Source of the DNA: Bacteroidales bacterium
GTDB lineage: Bacteria > Bacteroidota > Bacteroidia > Bacteroidales > VadinHA17
Direction of reading: 5' to 3'
NCBI GenBank assembly: GCA_017999895.1
Contig: JAGNKY010000002.1
Coordinates: 62,001-126,000, forward strand
DNA: 64,000 nt
The notes below the pieces were generated by a model that saw only the letters and a program-made list of their open reading frames with translations, searched no databases and was not told where the DNA came from. The translations under genes and the position numbers were made by a program. Below are positions 55,191 through 64,000 of the stretch, piece after piece; the stretch's first letter is position 1, and each line of letters begins with the position of its first letter.

Positions 55191-57098
55191 TCAGTCTAAT
55201 AATTGCCTGATCATTTCTTTTAAATTCACTGAAATAGCAGATGGTTTTCTTCTCTGGAAATCTGCAATTTCATCAGCTACTATTTCTGCAATATCCACAA
55301 CTTTAATATCTGATACCTGTGAAAATGTCTTTTTGCATAGCGGGCAGGAAGTAACAATATAATCAGGATTTACTGACGAAAGTTTCTTTATAGTATCAAA
55401 AGCTATTGCCGATTTTTTCTTTGGGTCGAGTTTGATATTAGCAAGGCTCCAGCCGCAGCAAAGGGCTTTTTCCTTTCTTTCGGCTGGTTCTCTCAAATCT
55501 GCCACCCATGTAAGAATATCCCTCGGCTCATCGTATATCTTTCCAATTCTACCAAGCTCACATGGATCGTGATATACTACCTTCTTATCAGAAAATTTCA
55601 ATCGGATAACTCTGTCATCTATTAGACGTTTAATATATTCGGTATGGTGAAGTATTTCTGCATCAATGTAATAACTTTCTCTGAAAACATTATAACAGAT
55701 AGGGCATGACGTTACCAGAGTTTTTGCACCTGATTTTTTTATTATCTCTGAGTTATAGTTTATTAATTCCCTGGCTTCCCTGTCGCGACCCGCAAGCATA
55801 AGCGGCCTACCGCAGCATGACCCTCCTTCTTCATCCATAAACCAGACTTTCTCTCCGGCAATGTTGAAAATTTTCTTCATCGCCTCTTTAATACCCGGAG
55901 TAAGATGAGTCATGCATCCGGCAAAGTATATCACATCGGCACGTTTAAAATCTTCTTTCATCTCAAGATTATATGAGGGCTCATAATTATCCTTTTCTCT
56001 GGGCTGAATAGATCGGTAACGAAAATATCCAAACCATTTATTTTTTATTAATGGTTCTCCCGTTGTATTTCTTCGCTGAATCATTCTTATAGCCGTAGTC
56101 TCGATTCCAACAGGGCATATTTGTTCACATCTACTACACATTAGACAATCTTCAGCAATTTCTATCACATTTTCATCTTTCCGTAATGCACGATTCAGGT
56201 AAACAGGCTGTATATTTCTAATCCCTGTGACAAAATTCATCTGGCATGCATCTATGCACATCCCGCATGATGAGCATGAATGAATCTCCACTTCCGAAAA
56301 AGTACCTGCTTTATCACCTGTAGTTATGCCTGAATTTCTCATAAAAATGAGGAATAATTCAGTTGGTATATGCATATATCGTGTTATAGGGAGAAGAACA
56401 AAAAACACTCCAAGTGATAGAGAATAGAGCCACCAGAATGGATAAGCGAGCTTTTCTACCGGCAGGAACGAAGCCAGAAAAGAACCGGCTGTGCCTGTCA
56501 GAAAACCTCCCGTACCGCTGGAACCACACGTAAGACTCTCAGCAATAAGCCTGGAAGGAAAAATAAGCCATAATGATACCAGTGCAATTCTGTCAATCAA
56601 CCTGTGTTTTGTTGTTCTTTTCATTCCAACAACACCGGGAATGAATCTTTTAATGATTGCCAGAAGTAGGCCCGACAATATAAAAGCCAGAATGAGATCC
56701 ATCAGGAAATACCAGAACTTAGCAAAACCAGTTTCTCCCTGTGATGGATTGAAATACTTGAAAAAAATTGCCCGGTAAGGCGGATTCAAATGTTGCGCGC
56801 TGAAAATATCAGCCTCGATTGTTCCGAATAAAATAAGAAGGAACCAGCCGAAAGCAAGCGACATGTGCATATATCCAAGAACTGGCTTTGACTTCATGAT
56901 CTTTCTGTGCAGCAGACTCTCAAGAAATATTTCCTTCAGGCTTTGACCGAATGCCCGTCCGAAAAATCCCCTCTGCAGTCGAAGCTTATCGGCACGTGAG
57001 AGTTCCCTGAACCAGACAATAAATCGTACAACACAATAAATAAGGATAAAGTACAATCCTATATTGAAAGGGATTACAAAGATGTCAAAGTCTTTCAT
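55191..57098 (-). CDS. Fused HdrE/NarI-like membrane anchor and HdrD-like double CCG iron-sulfur protein
   Basis: The 635-residue protein has about six N-terminal helices (up to about 250) with several His residues suited to heme b, then two [4Fe-4S] motifs (CSSCGMCIDACQ near 274 and CLMCSRCEQICP near 315), then two CCG domains (CCGRP near 428 and CCGWS near 550, with CPICYN and CPLCKK). This joins HdrE-like and HdrD-like parts in one chain, as DsrM plus DsrK would. It would exchange electrons between membrane quinones and thiol/disulfide or another carrier through the CCG sites. It is the last gene of a tight five-gene operon and overlaps the preceding gene by 14 bases. Confidence 0.85.
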   Translation of the reverse strand: MKDFDIFVIPFNIGLYFILIYCVVRFIVWFRELSRADKLRLQRGFFGRAFGQSLKEIFLESLLHRKIMKSKPVLGYMHMSLAFGWFLLILFGTIEADIFSAQHLNPPYRAIFFKYFNPSQGETGFAKFWYFLMDLILAFILSGLLLAIIKRFIPGVVGMKRTTKHRLIDRIALVSLWLIFPSRLIAESLTCGSSGTGGFLTGTAGSFLASFLPVEKLAYPFWWLYSLSLGVFFVLLPITRYMHIPTELFLIFMRNSGITTGDKAGTFSEVEIHSCSSCGMCIDACQMNFVTGIRNIQPVYLNRALRKDENVIEIAEDCLMCSRCEQICPVGIETTAIRMIQRRNTTGEPLIKNKWFGYFRYRSIQPREKDNYEPSYNLEMKEDFKRADVIYFAGCMTHLTPGIKEAMKKIFNIAGEKVWFMDEEGGSCCGRPLMLAGRDREARELINYNSEIIKKSGAKTLVTSCPICYNVFRESYYIDAEILHHTEYIKRLIDDRVIRLKFSDKKVVYHDPCELGRIGKIYDEPRDILTWVADLREPAERKEKALCCGWSLANIKLDPKKKSAIAFDTIKKLSSVNPDYIVTSCPLCKKTFSQVSDIKVVDIAEIVADEIADFQRRKPSAISVNLKEMIRQLLD

Positions 57099-57432
57099 TG
57101 CCGTCGAATTTCATGAAGGCTTCCCTTGCAAGGACAATCACATTTCTTGTATTTACTCCACGAGGGCAGACAAGAATACATTTCCCACACATCATGCATC
57201 TGCGAATCTTTTCACGGGGAGTATTATTCTCCCCGCGCTTGAGGAGAATATTTATCTCTCTCAGACTGAACGATGTAAAATTTCCTGCAGTACAAGTTGC
57301 CGCACAGCCGCCGCATTCTATACATAGATTGAAAGTAGGTTCATGTGATGCAATGAACTCGGCTATGCATCTGTTATTTGTATCATAATCAATTACTCTT
57401 GGTTTCGATAATGTATATCCAAATCTGTCCAT
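57085..57432 (-). CDS. HdrC-like two-cluster 4Fe-4S protein, short
   Basis: The 115-residue protein has two [4Fe-4S] motifs (CIECGGCAATC near 37 and CMMCGKCILVCP near 79) of the HdrC type. It should carry electrons between the HdrA-like flavoprotein and the membrane protein encoded next. It is 4 bases after the HdrA-like gene. Confidence 0.88.
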   Translation of the reverse strand: MDRFGYTLSKPRVIDYDTNNRCIAEFIASHEPTFNLCIECGGCAATCTAGNFTSFSLREINILLKRGENNTPREKIRRCMMCGKCILVCPRGVNTRNVIVLAREAFMKFDGNERL

Positions 57433-57436
57433 CCAG

Positions 57437-58459
57437 TTATGAAAGATTTCTTAAATAATTAATTACCTCATTTACTGCGGCTCTCGCATGGGAAATTGAT
57501 TCGGTTATATTCATTGGAGCCACACAGCAACCTGCATAAAAAACTCCTTTCATATTGCTCACATTGTTTCCGAAATGATTGTCGACAGGTAAAAAAAATC
57601 TGTTCCCGCCGCGTCGCAAAGAAGAATTGTCGGCAAGATATTCCCCTGACTTCGACATTTCGATGCCGGCCATAAGAACCACCATGTCGAGTTCCATTTT
57701 AAGCGGACGTCCTGCAAGTGTATCTTCTACCTTTACTACAAGTTTTCCTTTGATATTTTCAGAAATTTCAGACACTTTGCCTCTTATGAAACTTATTCCG
57801 TATTTTTCCTGTGCTTCGCGATACAACTCTTCATAAAATGCACCGCTCATACGCATATCCATATAAAAACAAAATGCTTTTACATTTTTAATCTTTTCAC
57901 ATATTTCTATTGCCTGCTTTACTGCCGTGACACAGCATAGTTTCGAACAATACAGATTTCCAATTTTTTCATCGCGTGACCCCACACAATGAATAAATCC
58001 AACTTTTTCAGGGATTTTCCAGTTTGTCATTCTAACCTCACCGTTTTTGTACATTCTTTCGAGGTCGGCTGAGGAAATTACATTATCATATAAACCGTAT
58101 CCGTATTCTTCTTTCTGGCGGCTATCAAAAAGGTCGAATCCAGTTGCAATTACAACAGCATCGGCTTCAAGTTTATCGCCCTTTGAAAAACTCAAATGTA
58201 TCTTGCCGTCTTTCCTCGATAAATTAGATATTTCCGTACCTGTTAGTATCGTAATATCAGACTTGTTTACAAGCTTTTTGAGATAATTTAAAACTTCATC
58301 GCCGTTTCGTCGATTAGGGAATAGGTGATGCCAGTTAGAAAGATTACCTCCTATTTTATCTCCTTTTTCGGCTACTGTTACCTTATAACCAGAAAGTGCA
58401 AGCTGCCCGGCTACCTCAAGTCCTGCAACACCCGCACCGATAACAACAACATTGCCCAT
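57437..58459 (-). CDS. HdrA-like FAD oxidoreductase, compact
   Basis: The 340-residue flavoprotein has a dinucleotide-binding motif GAGVAGLEVAGQLA at its start, KIGGNLSNW, and the HdrA signature CVGSRDEKIG followed by YCSKLCC near residues 171-178. The C-terminal MKGVFYAGCC segment is also typical. Full-length HdrA has extra ferredoxin and thioredoxin-reductase-like parts; this compact form has only the FAD core, as in QmoA-type proteins. It lies between HdrB-like and HdrC-like genes and should be the flavin centre of the complex. Confidence 0.88.
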   Translation of the reverse strand: MGNVVVIGAGVAGLEVAGQLALSGYKVTVAEKGDKIGGNLSNWHHLFPNRRNGDEVLNYLKKLVNKSDITILTGTEISNLSRKDGKIHLSFSKGDKLEADAVVIATGFDLFDSRQKEEYGYGLYDNVISSADLERMYKNGEVRMTNWKIPEKVGFIHCVGSRDEKIGNLYCSKLCCVTAVKQAIEICEKIKNVKAFCFYMDMRMSGAFYEELYREAQEKYGISFIRGKVSEISENIKGKLVVKVEDTLAGRPLKMELDMVVLMAGIEMSKSGEYLADNSSLRRGGNRFFLPVDNHFGNNVSNMKGVFYAGCCVAPMNITESISHARAAVNEVINYLRNLS

Positions 58460-58464
58460 TATAG

Positions 58465-59526
58465 TCAGACATTAATAAGGTTTTCAGGAACCGGCATTTC
58501 TTTACCCTCTCTCGTCCTGTATTTATCGGCAGGGTTATATGGGATGCCAAGTTTGTCGAGCAAAGGCTCCGATTGTACCATGTGATACTGTAAGCCCAGT
58601 TGCCACGGATCGATGCCGAGGACTAATCCTGCAAGCTCTTCATAGGTAAGCACTGGTATTGATTGCCCGTTTTCACCGTAAGTCTTCCCCTCCATCTCTT
58701 TTACCGTATATTGCCATCTATCCATGAACATATTGCATCCGGGACAGTTAGTTATAATTACGTCGGGTTTGTATGGTTTCATAGATTCAAATTTCTTAAC
58801 CGAATTGGAAAGAGAGTAGCCTCTATTTGCCTGTACGAGATATTGTCTGAAACCAAAGCCACAACAATGGCGTCGCTCGGGATAATCAATTACTTCTCCT
58901 CCCCACGCTTCGGCCATGCCTGAAAGAACTTTCGGAAATTCAGCACCTCCTACACCATATTTTGGAAACATTTTCGAATAATGACATCCAACATGTTCGA
59001 CAACTTTAAGAGGTTTACCTGTAAACCGGTTAATAAGGTTGTATCTTGACTTTGCAGCAATTTCATTTCTGAAATTATAAACGATATCACTTGTATGCGC
59101 CATATTTTCAGGAAGATCGAATTCCCTGCCTGTAGCTTTATACAGATATTCTCTCGTTTTCTCGAGTTCTTCGGGAAAGTGCTTCCATGTTTCGATTATT
59201 TCAGTATAAATGCCAAAAGATGTTACACAGGAAATTGCAAGGTTTTTATATCCTGCCTCTTTCATAAGTGCAAAATGCCTTGCAACAACAGTCATAATAG
59301 TAGGGAAAGGAACAATATCGGTATGATATCCAATCCCAGTACATGTTGTATGTGAAGGATTCTCATAAACATCCTTTCCAAGGATATTTCTCATCAGATG
59401 AAGAAAGAATTGTTCTGAGCCCGGAAAAAACGACTGACGAATACATGACCTGACAAAGAAAAAATGATCATCGGCAATCTCTTTCTGATAATCCGACCAA
59501 ATTCGTTTATTGTTTTCGTTGTTCAT
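58465..59526 (-). CDS. HdrB-like CCG-domain protein
   Basis: The 353-residue protein has an HdrB-type C-terminal CCG half with VGCHYSKMF near 178, RRHCCGFGFRQ near 220 and TNCPGCNMF near 257, the ligands of a non-cubane [4Fe-4S] cluster. The N-terminal half has a more diverged equivalent (FVRSCIRQ, then TTCTGIGYHTD). In methanogens HdrB reduces a heterodisulfide; in other bacteria the substrate is unclear. It overlaps the HdrC-like gene by 4 bases and precedes the HdrA-like gene by 5. Confidence 0.87.
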   Translation of the reverse strand: MNNENNKRIWSDYQKEIADDHFFFVRSCIRQSFFPGSEQFFLHLMRNILGKDVYENPSHTTCTGIGYHTDIVPFPTIMTVVARHFALMKEAGYKNLAISCVTSFGIYTEIIETWKHFPEELEKTREYLYKATGREFDLPENMAHTSDIVYNFRNEIAAKSRYNLINRFTGKPLKVVEHVGCHYSKMFPKYGVGGAEFPKVLSGMAEAWGGEVIDYPERRHCCGFGFRQYLVQANRGYSLSNSVKKFESMKPYKPDVIITNCPGCNMFMDRWQYTVKEMEGKTYGENGQSIPVLTYEELAGLVLGIDPWQLGLQYHMVQSEPLLDKLGIPYNPADKYRTREGKEMPVPENLINV

Positions 59527-60251
59527 AATTCTTCCTGATCGTTTAGAGTATGGCGGTTACTGTTTTCTGTATATACTTTGGTAAAATATTCATTCCTGAT
59601 TCCGGTTTCACTAATCTGAATCCCAAGTTCTTTTGCTTTATTTTTTGAGTGTTTTTCGATTTCTTCCATAAAATCAGTACCTCCGGTAACTTCAAATATA
59701 TTGCGAAGTTCTTCTTTTGCATCTTCAGGTATCTTACGCAGAGGGCCTTCTCCAAGCTCGTCGTATTTCACCCCAAGCCTCTCATAAATTTCCTTTGAAT
59801 GGTCAATGATATATCTCCATATAGGTCCCTGTTCGGGATGCATATCAGGATTAACCGCATAGGCGGCAACGCAATAACCATAATTGAATATATTTTCACC
59901 AATGGTTCTCTTGATTGCAAACTGCTGGCGGCCTTTTTCAGTTTCGGTGAAATACCCGGTTTTCTGAGACAATGTTCTTAAAGCCATAATAATCAGACCA
60001 GGGGTATTCCCTCTGGGGCATCTTGTTTTGCACGACATACATTCACCGCAGTACCAGATAGTGTCGGATTTCAGAAGAACCTCAATTGTTTCGTCGTCTT
60101 TCTTCTGAACTTCGTTAACTATCTTGCGAGGGTCGTAGTTATAAAATTCTGCTGCCGGACATATTGCAGTGCACACTCCGCAGTTCATACAGGCATTCAT
60201 CCCTTCACGAAAGCGTACATCTTCAAGTAGTTGATTATAGAGACGTTCCAT
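59523..60251 (-). CDS. HdrC-like 4Fe-4S protein with C-terminal extension
   Basis: The 242-residue protein has two [4Fe-4S] motifs (CMNCGVCTAICP near 21 and CGECMSCKTRCP near 68) and a helical C-terminal extension of about 150 residues. It is the first gene of the Hdr-like operon, which reads HdrC-HdrB-HdrA-HdrC-(HdrE/HdrD) with overlaps or gaps of at most 5 bases. A TATTTTTG -7 element lies 31 bases upstream. Confidence 0.88.
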   Translation of the reverse strand: MERLYNQLLEDVRFREGMNACMNCGVCTAICPAAEFYNYDPRKIVNEVQKKDDETIEVLLKSDTIWYCGECMSCKTRCPRGNTPGLIIMALRTLSQKTGYFTETEKGRQQFAIKRTIGENIFNYGYCVAAYAVNPDMHPEQGPIWRYIIDHSKEIYERLGVKYDELGEGPLRKIPEDAKEELRNIFEVTGGTDFMEEIEKHSKNKAKELGIQISETGIRNEYFTKVYTENSNRHTLNDQEEL

Positions 60252-60281
60252 TTGACCCGTAAAAATCGTATCTCACTAATA

Positions 60282-60289
60282 CAAAAATA
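60282..60289 (-). promoter_or_regulatory. Candidate -7 element of the Hdr-like operon
   Basis: On the minus strand this reads TATTTTTG, matching TAnnTTTG, 31 bases before the first gene. A perfect 16-base palindrome TAAGTATTAATACTTA follows upstream at 60335-60350 and might be an operator. Confidence 0.4.
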
Positions 60290-60334
60290 TCTAAAGTGTA
60301 CGACCAATAACAGGAGCTTAATGCCTATTTTTAT

Positions 60335-60350
60335 TAAGTATTAATACTTA
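60335..60350. promoter_or_regulatory. 16-base perfect palindrome upstream of the Hdr-like operon
   Basis: TAAGTATTAATACTTA is a perfect 16-base palindrome, 46 bases beyond the candidate -7 element of the Hdr-like operon and 69 bases from the stop of the phosphatase gene at 60419. It is a possible regulator-binding site; AT-rich DNA can also give such palindromes by chance. Confidence 0.35.
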
Positions 60351-60418
60351 CAGGTACTGAATAGCATTTCGGCTTAAAAGCATGAATAATATGTAATATA
60401 CTGAATAATAGTGCGTTA

Positions 60419-61345
60419 TTATTTAGTTCTAATGTACTTATATATTACATTACCGTCAATATTAACAAAGTAGATCGAAAGGTCTTTTTTGGTTGCCGAT
60501 ATAATACTGAAACCTGGTGATGAAGCGGTAAAGACAGTCATGTTATTTTTTGCCGCACTGCGTACTTGTGAGCCTGCCGTATTAACAAAATAGTCAATTT
60601 TACTTGCAGTGTCCTTAAGATGTTGAAATATATGATCGTGGGAACCGATATAAAAATCAACATCGTGTCTCTTCATAACCGGATTCAGATATTCTACCAG
60701 TTCTTCAGTATTATGCCGTGTTGGATGTGCGCTGTAAACGGGATGATGCCCCACCACTACCACCCAGTCTTCTTTTTCTACAGTAAGCACGCTATCTGTC
60801 CAGCGAATTTGTTTCAGAGCGTCTTCTCTGGTATATTTTTTATCAGGACTCCCAAAACCCTGAACAAGTGGATATGTGTCGAGAATAATAAGTCTGATGC
60901 TTACGTCATCTCTGGTCTTAACCAGTGTATAATAGCTTGCAGGCATTTTCCAGCGACGGCTTATTTTTGAGTAGTCAATCTGTGCCTGGATATTGCCGCC
61001 GTGGTCATGGTTCCCGAGGCAAGGATACCACTCAACATGTAATGAAGGATTAACATAGATATTTTCGAAAGATGATAACCACAGAGGGTCGGAAGTGCTT
61101 TCGACACCGCTTGTCTGAAAGTTGTCGCCTCCGGTTAGAATAAACCTGACACTACATTCTCCAGCAATATTGCCCATTACGCTGGCAACTTCCTTCTGGT
61201 TGTAGTAGCCGTTTCTGCCGTAATCGCTTATAATTATGAAATTGAATTTCGACCCGTCCGGAAGGTTTATATTTTTCTCCTGTGCCTGAGCACCAAGGCC
61301 AGAAAGAACTAATATAAGAAGAAAATAAAATATGAATTTTTTCAT
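60419..61345 (-). CDS. Secreted purple acid phosphatase-like metallophosphoesterase
   Basis: The 308-residue protein has a signal peptide (residues 1-21) and the metal motifs of tartrate-resistant acid phosphatases: ISDYGRNG near 38, TGGDNF near 70, GNHDHGG near 110, VGHHPVYS near 197 and GSHDHIFQ near 233. It hydrolyses phosphate esters in the periplasm or outside the cell. It is monocistronic, in the same direction as the M28 peptidase upstream of it. Confidence 0.9.
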   Translation of the reverse strand: MKKFIFYFLLILVLSGLGAQAQEKNINLPDGSKFNFIIISDYGRNGYYNQKEVASVMGNIAGECSVRFILTGGDNFQTSGVESTSDPLWLSSFENIYVNPSLHVEWYPCLGNHDHGGNIQAQIDYSKISRRWKMPASYYTLVKTRDDVSIRLIILDTYPLVQGFGSPDKKYTREDALKQIRWTDSVLTVEKEDWVVVVGHHPVYSAHPTRHNTEELVEYLNPVMKRHDVDFYIGSHDHIFQHLKDTASKIDYFVNTAGSQVRSAAKNNMTVFTASSPGFSIISATKKDLSIYFVNIDGNVIYKYIRTK

Positions 61346-61478
61346 ATATAAGTAATTTACTGTTCTTTAAATCCAATTTATTTTGAAAATTAATAAATTT
61401 TTATTATATTAATATTTTATTTCTATTCAATTTTTCAAAGAATTAAACTTTCCCTTTTCATAATTCTTTTACCGGAAA

Positions 61479-63581
61479 TCAATATTTCATCAATCCCGCT
61501 TCTTTAAGCACTGCATAATAATTGATAATATCCTGTAACGGTGATTCTTTCTCGAATTGTGCATCAACCATCTTTTTTATATCGAGAAGATTTCGCTTCC
61601 CGTCAGCAAGTCCGGCTGTCTCACTTGTATTGACAATATTTCCGTAATAGCTTTTTGAAAGAAAGTCTGACGAAAGAGCCGAAATATAATTCCATTCTCC
61701 TCCATATCCCATGTTGAGAGCTTTATCAGTAACTGAAGGAACTATCTTCATTGCTTTTTTCTCGAGACTATCAGGAGAGAGGTTTATCTGAGGAATTTTC
61801 ATGTATCGTGTCCGGTTAATCATGAGTTCCTTTAATGCTGACAGATGCGTCTGTAGCAGATTATCTAACTCTTTCTTTCTGACCTCTATCATTTCCACCA
61901 CCTCTGGTCTATCCGACAACTGTCTTACTTTGTCCATTGCTGATTTCTCAGCCATGGCTGTTCCTTCGAGGTTATAGCATGCACGTTTGTAAGCGGCCGG
62001 AAGTTTCGTTGCATCAGCCTTGTTCACCATATCGGACGATTTTGCCATTTGTATTCCCATCCTTACTGTTGCGCCGGCAAACATTTCAGAAAGAATTCTT
62101 ACTGCCATCTTTTCATCTGCCGATGCCATCGTATAAGCACTGGCGGCCGAAATAAATATTATTCTTCTCAGTTGGGTAGGATCGCACTTATCGGGGTTGT
62201 CTTCAGAAGAATGATAGTAGTTATCAGGCCATGTAATTAATTTCACACCGGGTATATTTATGCTCCAGTCGTTGAACACGGCATTATCGGAAGAGCCGTG
62301 CAATGATAAAATCCGGTAATAGAACGGATCGTCGGTGCCAGTCGGAGCAACTATTCTTCTGGAAAAACCTCGCCGGCCAAGCTGATCAGTTATACCTTCC
62401 ACATTCGTTTCGCCAACATATCTGAAATAGTTTTCCATCACATCATTCACATAGTGAGCTGTGGAAAAACCTGATTTATGAAGGCACATAAAGCTCTTAT
62501 TAGCCCTAAGATTTATGCCGACCATATCGAGGTTTATGTCGCAGACGGCTTTTTTTACTTTCTGAAGATTCTGATTTACCCATGGAATAGTGCCGTCGAA
62601 TTCAGGCACCCATAAAAACCTTATAGTTCTTACAGGACGATTGATTTTCCCTGCCTCTATAAGGTCATTGAGCACATGAGCTACCTCGAGCAACACGGCA
62701 GAACCCGACATGTTATCGTTTGCTCCCATCTTTGTATAACCTTCGAAAAGATGAGCGGTGAAAATGATTTCTCCTGCGTCAGGGTCAGTACCAGGTATTA
62801 TGCACCATGGAACCTGTAGCTTAGCCTGTTCGGTTTTGCTCTCGATTTTTACACTTACCTTGATTGTTTCTCCGCGTAATAGTCTGTCCCTTAATATCTC
62901 ACCTTCGCGAGGTGGCAGAAGAAATGCAAATCCTTTAGCAGGAATGCTTGTATTGGGCATCTGTATGGGATCGACAAGGGGACGTGAAGAATAGTATGAA
63001 ATCGTCCCGACTGCGCCGGCATTTAAAGCTCTAAGATGTACTGAATATGTAGAGCCGGAAGTAACGATTATTTTTCCTTTTATCTTTTCACGGTTGGCTT
63101 CAATAAGTACAGGAGAACCGTCGCCTACCCATATTAGTTCGGCACTAAGGTCTGCAGGCTGGCTTCCCTCGACAAGCATTTCCGGAACTTCATTGAAGTC
63201 TGCAATCTTTTCTCTTCGCGGACTTATTTCCGACAAAGTACCCTGCAATCCTCTCCATGTATCTATTTCACCCACATTGTCGAGAGAATGATTCAACCCG
63301 TATTTATTTAGTACACTTAATACATAATCAGTTTCCCTGAAGTTACCTGAAAACTCCCGGTCATACCTCGGTTGTGTGTATGGCGCAAGCTCGATAATAT
63401 GTCTCAAAGCCAGTTCGCCCGATGATGCTCCGATAATTTCATCCACTATATCGCTCTGAAGCAAAGTGTATTGATAATTTACCGGATATTGTGCAAAAAG
63501 CAGCAATGTAAATGCCTGAATCAAAAAAATCGAGAAAAAAACACTAATTTTTTTCCTATAAACGATAATCATGTCCATCAT
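61479..63581 (-). CDS. Secreted M28 family metallopeptidase with PA domain
   Basis: The 700-residue protein has an N-terminal signal anchor (about 8-30), a protease-associated-like insertion (about 125-240, with EKIKGKIIVTSG) and an M28-type zinc domain. Candidate zinc ligands are the His of FTAHLFEG near 275, the Asp of GANDNMSGSA near 287, a Glu in VPEFDG, an Asp in DINLDMVG and a His in NYYHSSEDNPD. M28 enzymes remove N-terminal residues from peptides. About 200 residues follow the catalytic core with no recognised domain. Confidence 0.85.
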   Translation of the reverse strand: MMDMIIVYRKKISVFFSIFLIQAFTLLLFAQYPVNYQYTLLQSDIVDEIIGASSGELALRHIIELAPYTQPRYDREFSGNFRETDYVLSVLNKYGLNHSLDNVGEIDTWRGLQGTLSEISPRREKIADFNEVPEMLVEGSQPADLSAELIWVGDGSPVLIEANREKIKGKIIVTSGSTYSVHLRALNAGAVGTISYYSSRPLVDPIQMPNTSIPAKGFAFLLPPREGEILRDRLLRGETIKVSVKIESKTEQAKLQVPWCIIPGTDPDAGEIIFTAHLFEGYTKMGANDNMSGSAVLLEVAHVLNDLIEAGKINRPVRTIRFLWVPEFDGTIPWVNQNLQKVKKAVCDINLDMVGINLRANKSFMCLHKSGFSTAHYVNDVMENYFRYVGETNVEGITDQLGRRGFSRRIVAPTGTDDPFYYRILSLHGSSDNAVFNDWSINIPGVKLITWPDNYYHSSEDNPDKCDPTQLRRIIFISAASAYTMASADEKMAVRILSEMFAGATVRMGIQMAKSSDMVNKADATKLPAAYKRACYNLEGTAMAEKSAMDKVRQLSDRPEVVEMIEVRKKELDNLLQTHLSALKELMINRTRYMKIPQINLSPDSLEKKAMKIVPSVTDKALNMGYGGEWNYISALSSDFLSKSYYGNIVNTSETAGLADGKRNLLDIKKMVDAQFEKESPLQDIINYYAVLKEAGLMKY

Positions 63582-63676
63582 AAAAATTTATCAATAATCA
63601 ACGAAAAATTTCTTTGAACCAAAAAAATGAAAACCAATGTGAATCTCTATCAAAAGAAAAAATCAACAAAAATTCC

Positions 63677-64000
63677 TCAGTAGTAAGTTTCATACAAGTT
63701 TGTAACTACACCATAACGCCAGCTACGGATAAATATTTTCAATATTGCCAGTATCTGGCCGAGAACAAAAACCAAAAATATTCCGCTGCCGTTTGTCGGT
63801 TTAGAATAAATTATAACTCTTGCGGCAAATAAAGCATAGAGAACATAAATAATAAACACAGGAAGAATAGCAAAGTAAGAAGGGAAGAATCTTTTAAAAA
63901 GAAGCTTTATACCATTACCTGTTGCTTTGAATGCATTCTTACTATCGGATGAAACCTGCCATGCCCGTGAATAGTCTAAAATGAGAGTTAAGACAGGAAT
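63677..64000 (-). CDS. C-terminal end of a membrane protein (5' end beyond window)
   Basis: The minus strand is open from the right edge to a TGA at 63677-63679, giving 107 residues without a start in the window. Two hydrophobic helices lie in the last 70 residues (SYFAILPVFIIYVLYALFAA and SGIFLVFVLGQILAILKIF), and the protein ends NLYETYY. It looks like the end of a polytopic inner-membrane protein. I do not recognise the family. Confidence 0.65.
   Translation of the reverse strand: MPVLTLILDYSRAWQVSSDSKNAFKATGNGIKLLFKRFFPSYFAILPVFIIYVLYALFAARVIIYSKPTNGSGIFLVFVLGQILAILKIFIRSWRYGVVTNLYETYY

Noticed and set aside
55191..60251. Reading the Hdr-like genes as a methanogen HdrABC or a sulfate-reducer Qmo/Dsr complex
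   Set aside because: The HdrA is compact, the fused HdrE/HdrD-like protein differs from Qmo, and no Mvh, Apr, Dsr or DsrC gene lies nearby.

Overview
The window looks like chromosomal DNA of an anaerobic or facultatively anaerobic member of the Bacteroidota. The evidence is: moderately AT-rich DNA with very AT-rich gaps, few Shine-Dalgarno sites, several TAnnTTTG-type -7 promoter elements (one with a well-spaced -33 TTTG), and families typical of the phylum (a DUF3127 protein, a DUF6340-like lipoprotein, Gfo/Idh oxidoreductases and sugar epimerases with twin-arginine signals, a large single-chain PurL). No rRNA, tRNA, CRISPR array or intact insertion sequence was seen.

Layout. 1-4.5 kb: exported sugar-metabolism proteins, a lipoprotein and a small phosphoesterase. 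4.5-19.8 kb: a hybrid sensor kinase, an M1 peptidase, an acetyltransferase, asparagine synthetase, a secreted protein, an orphan membrane-fusion protein, a UPF0316-like protein, a SNF2 helicase and a membrane protein. 19.8-42.7 kb: a hydrogen-metabolism island. 42.9-45.2 kb: a pocket of small AT-rich orphan genes and an 846-base stretch without genes. 45.2-54.5 kb: transketolase, a HAD phosphatase, a sugar epimerase, an FKBP isomerase, a DUF3127 protein and PurL. 54.5-60.3 kb: a lipoprotein and a five-gene heterodisulfide-reductase-like operon. 60.4-64 kb: a phosphatase, an M28 peptidase and the end of a membrane protein.

The hydrogen island is the centre of interest. On the minus strand lie rex, hypF, hypC, hypD, hypE, hypA and hypB (redox sensor plus the [NiFe] maturation set), then a trimeric NADH-linked [FeFe] hydrogenase (hydC, hydB, hydA). 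Divergently, an 18-gene operon of about 12.7 kb encodes a group 4 membrane-bound [NiFe] hydrogenase. It joins sulfhydrogenase-like beta and gamma electron-input subunits and a ferredoxin to a complex-I-like core, an EchA/NuoL-like pump, a full Mrp-type cation-antiporter module, a dedicated maturation protease and an unknown zinc-ribbon protein. Two near-consensus Rex operators sit between rex and this operon, so I infer that the NADH/NAD+ ratio controls it. The [FeFe] enzyme has a NuoF-like subunit without the extra iron-sulfur domains of bifurcating relatives, suggesting simple NADH-dependent hydrogen turnover. The Hdr-like operon, with a fused heme-type membrane anchor and double CCG protein, could be a further membrane redox module; its substrate is unknown.
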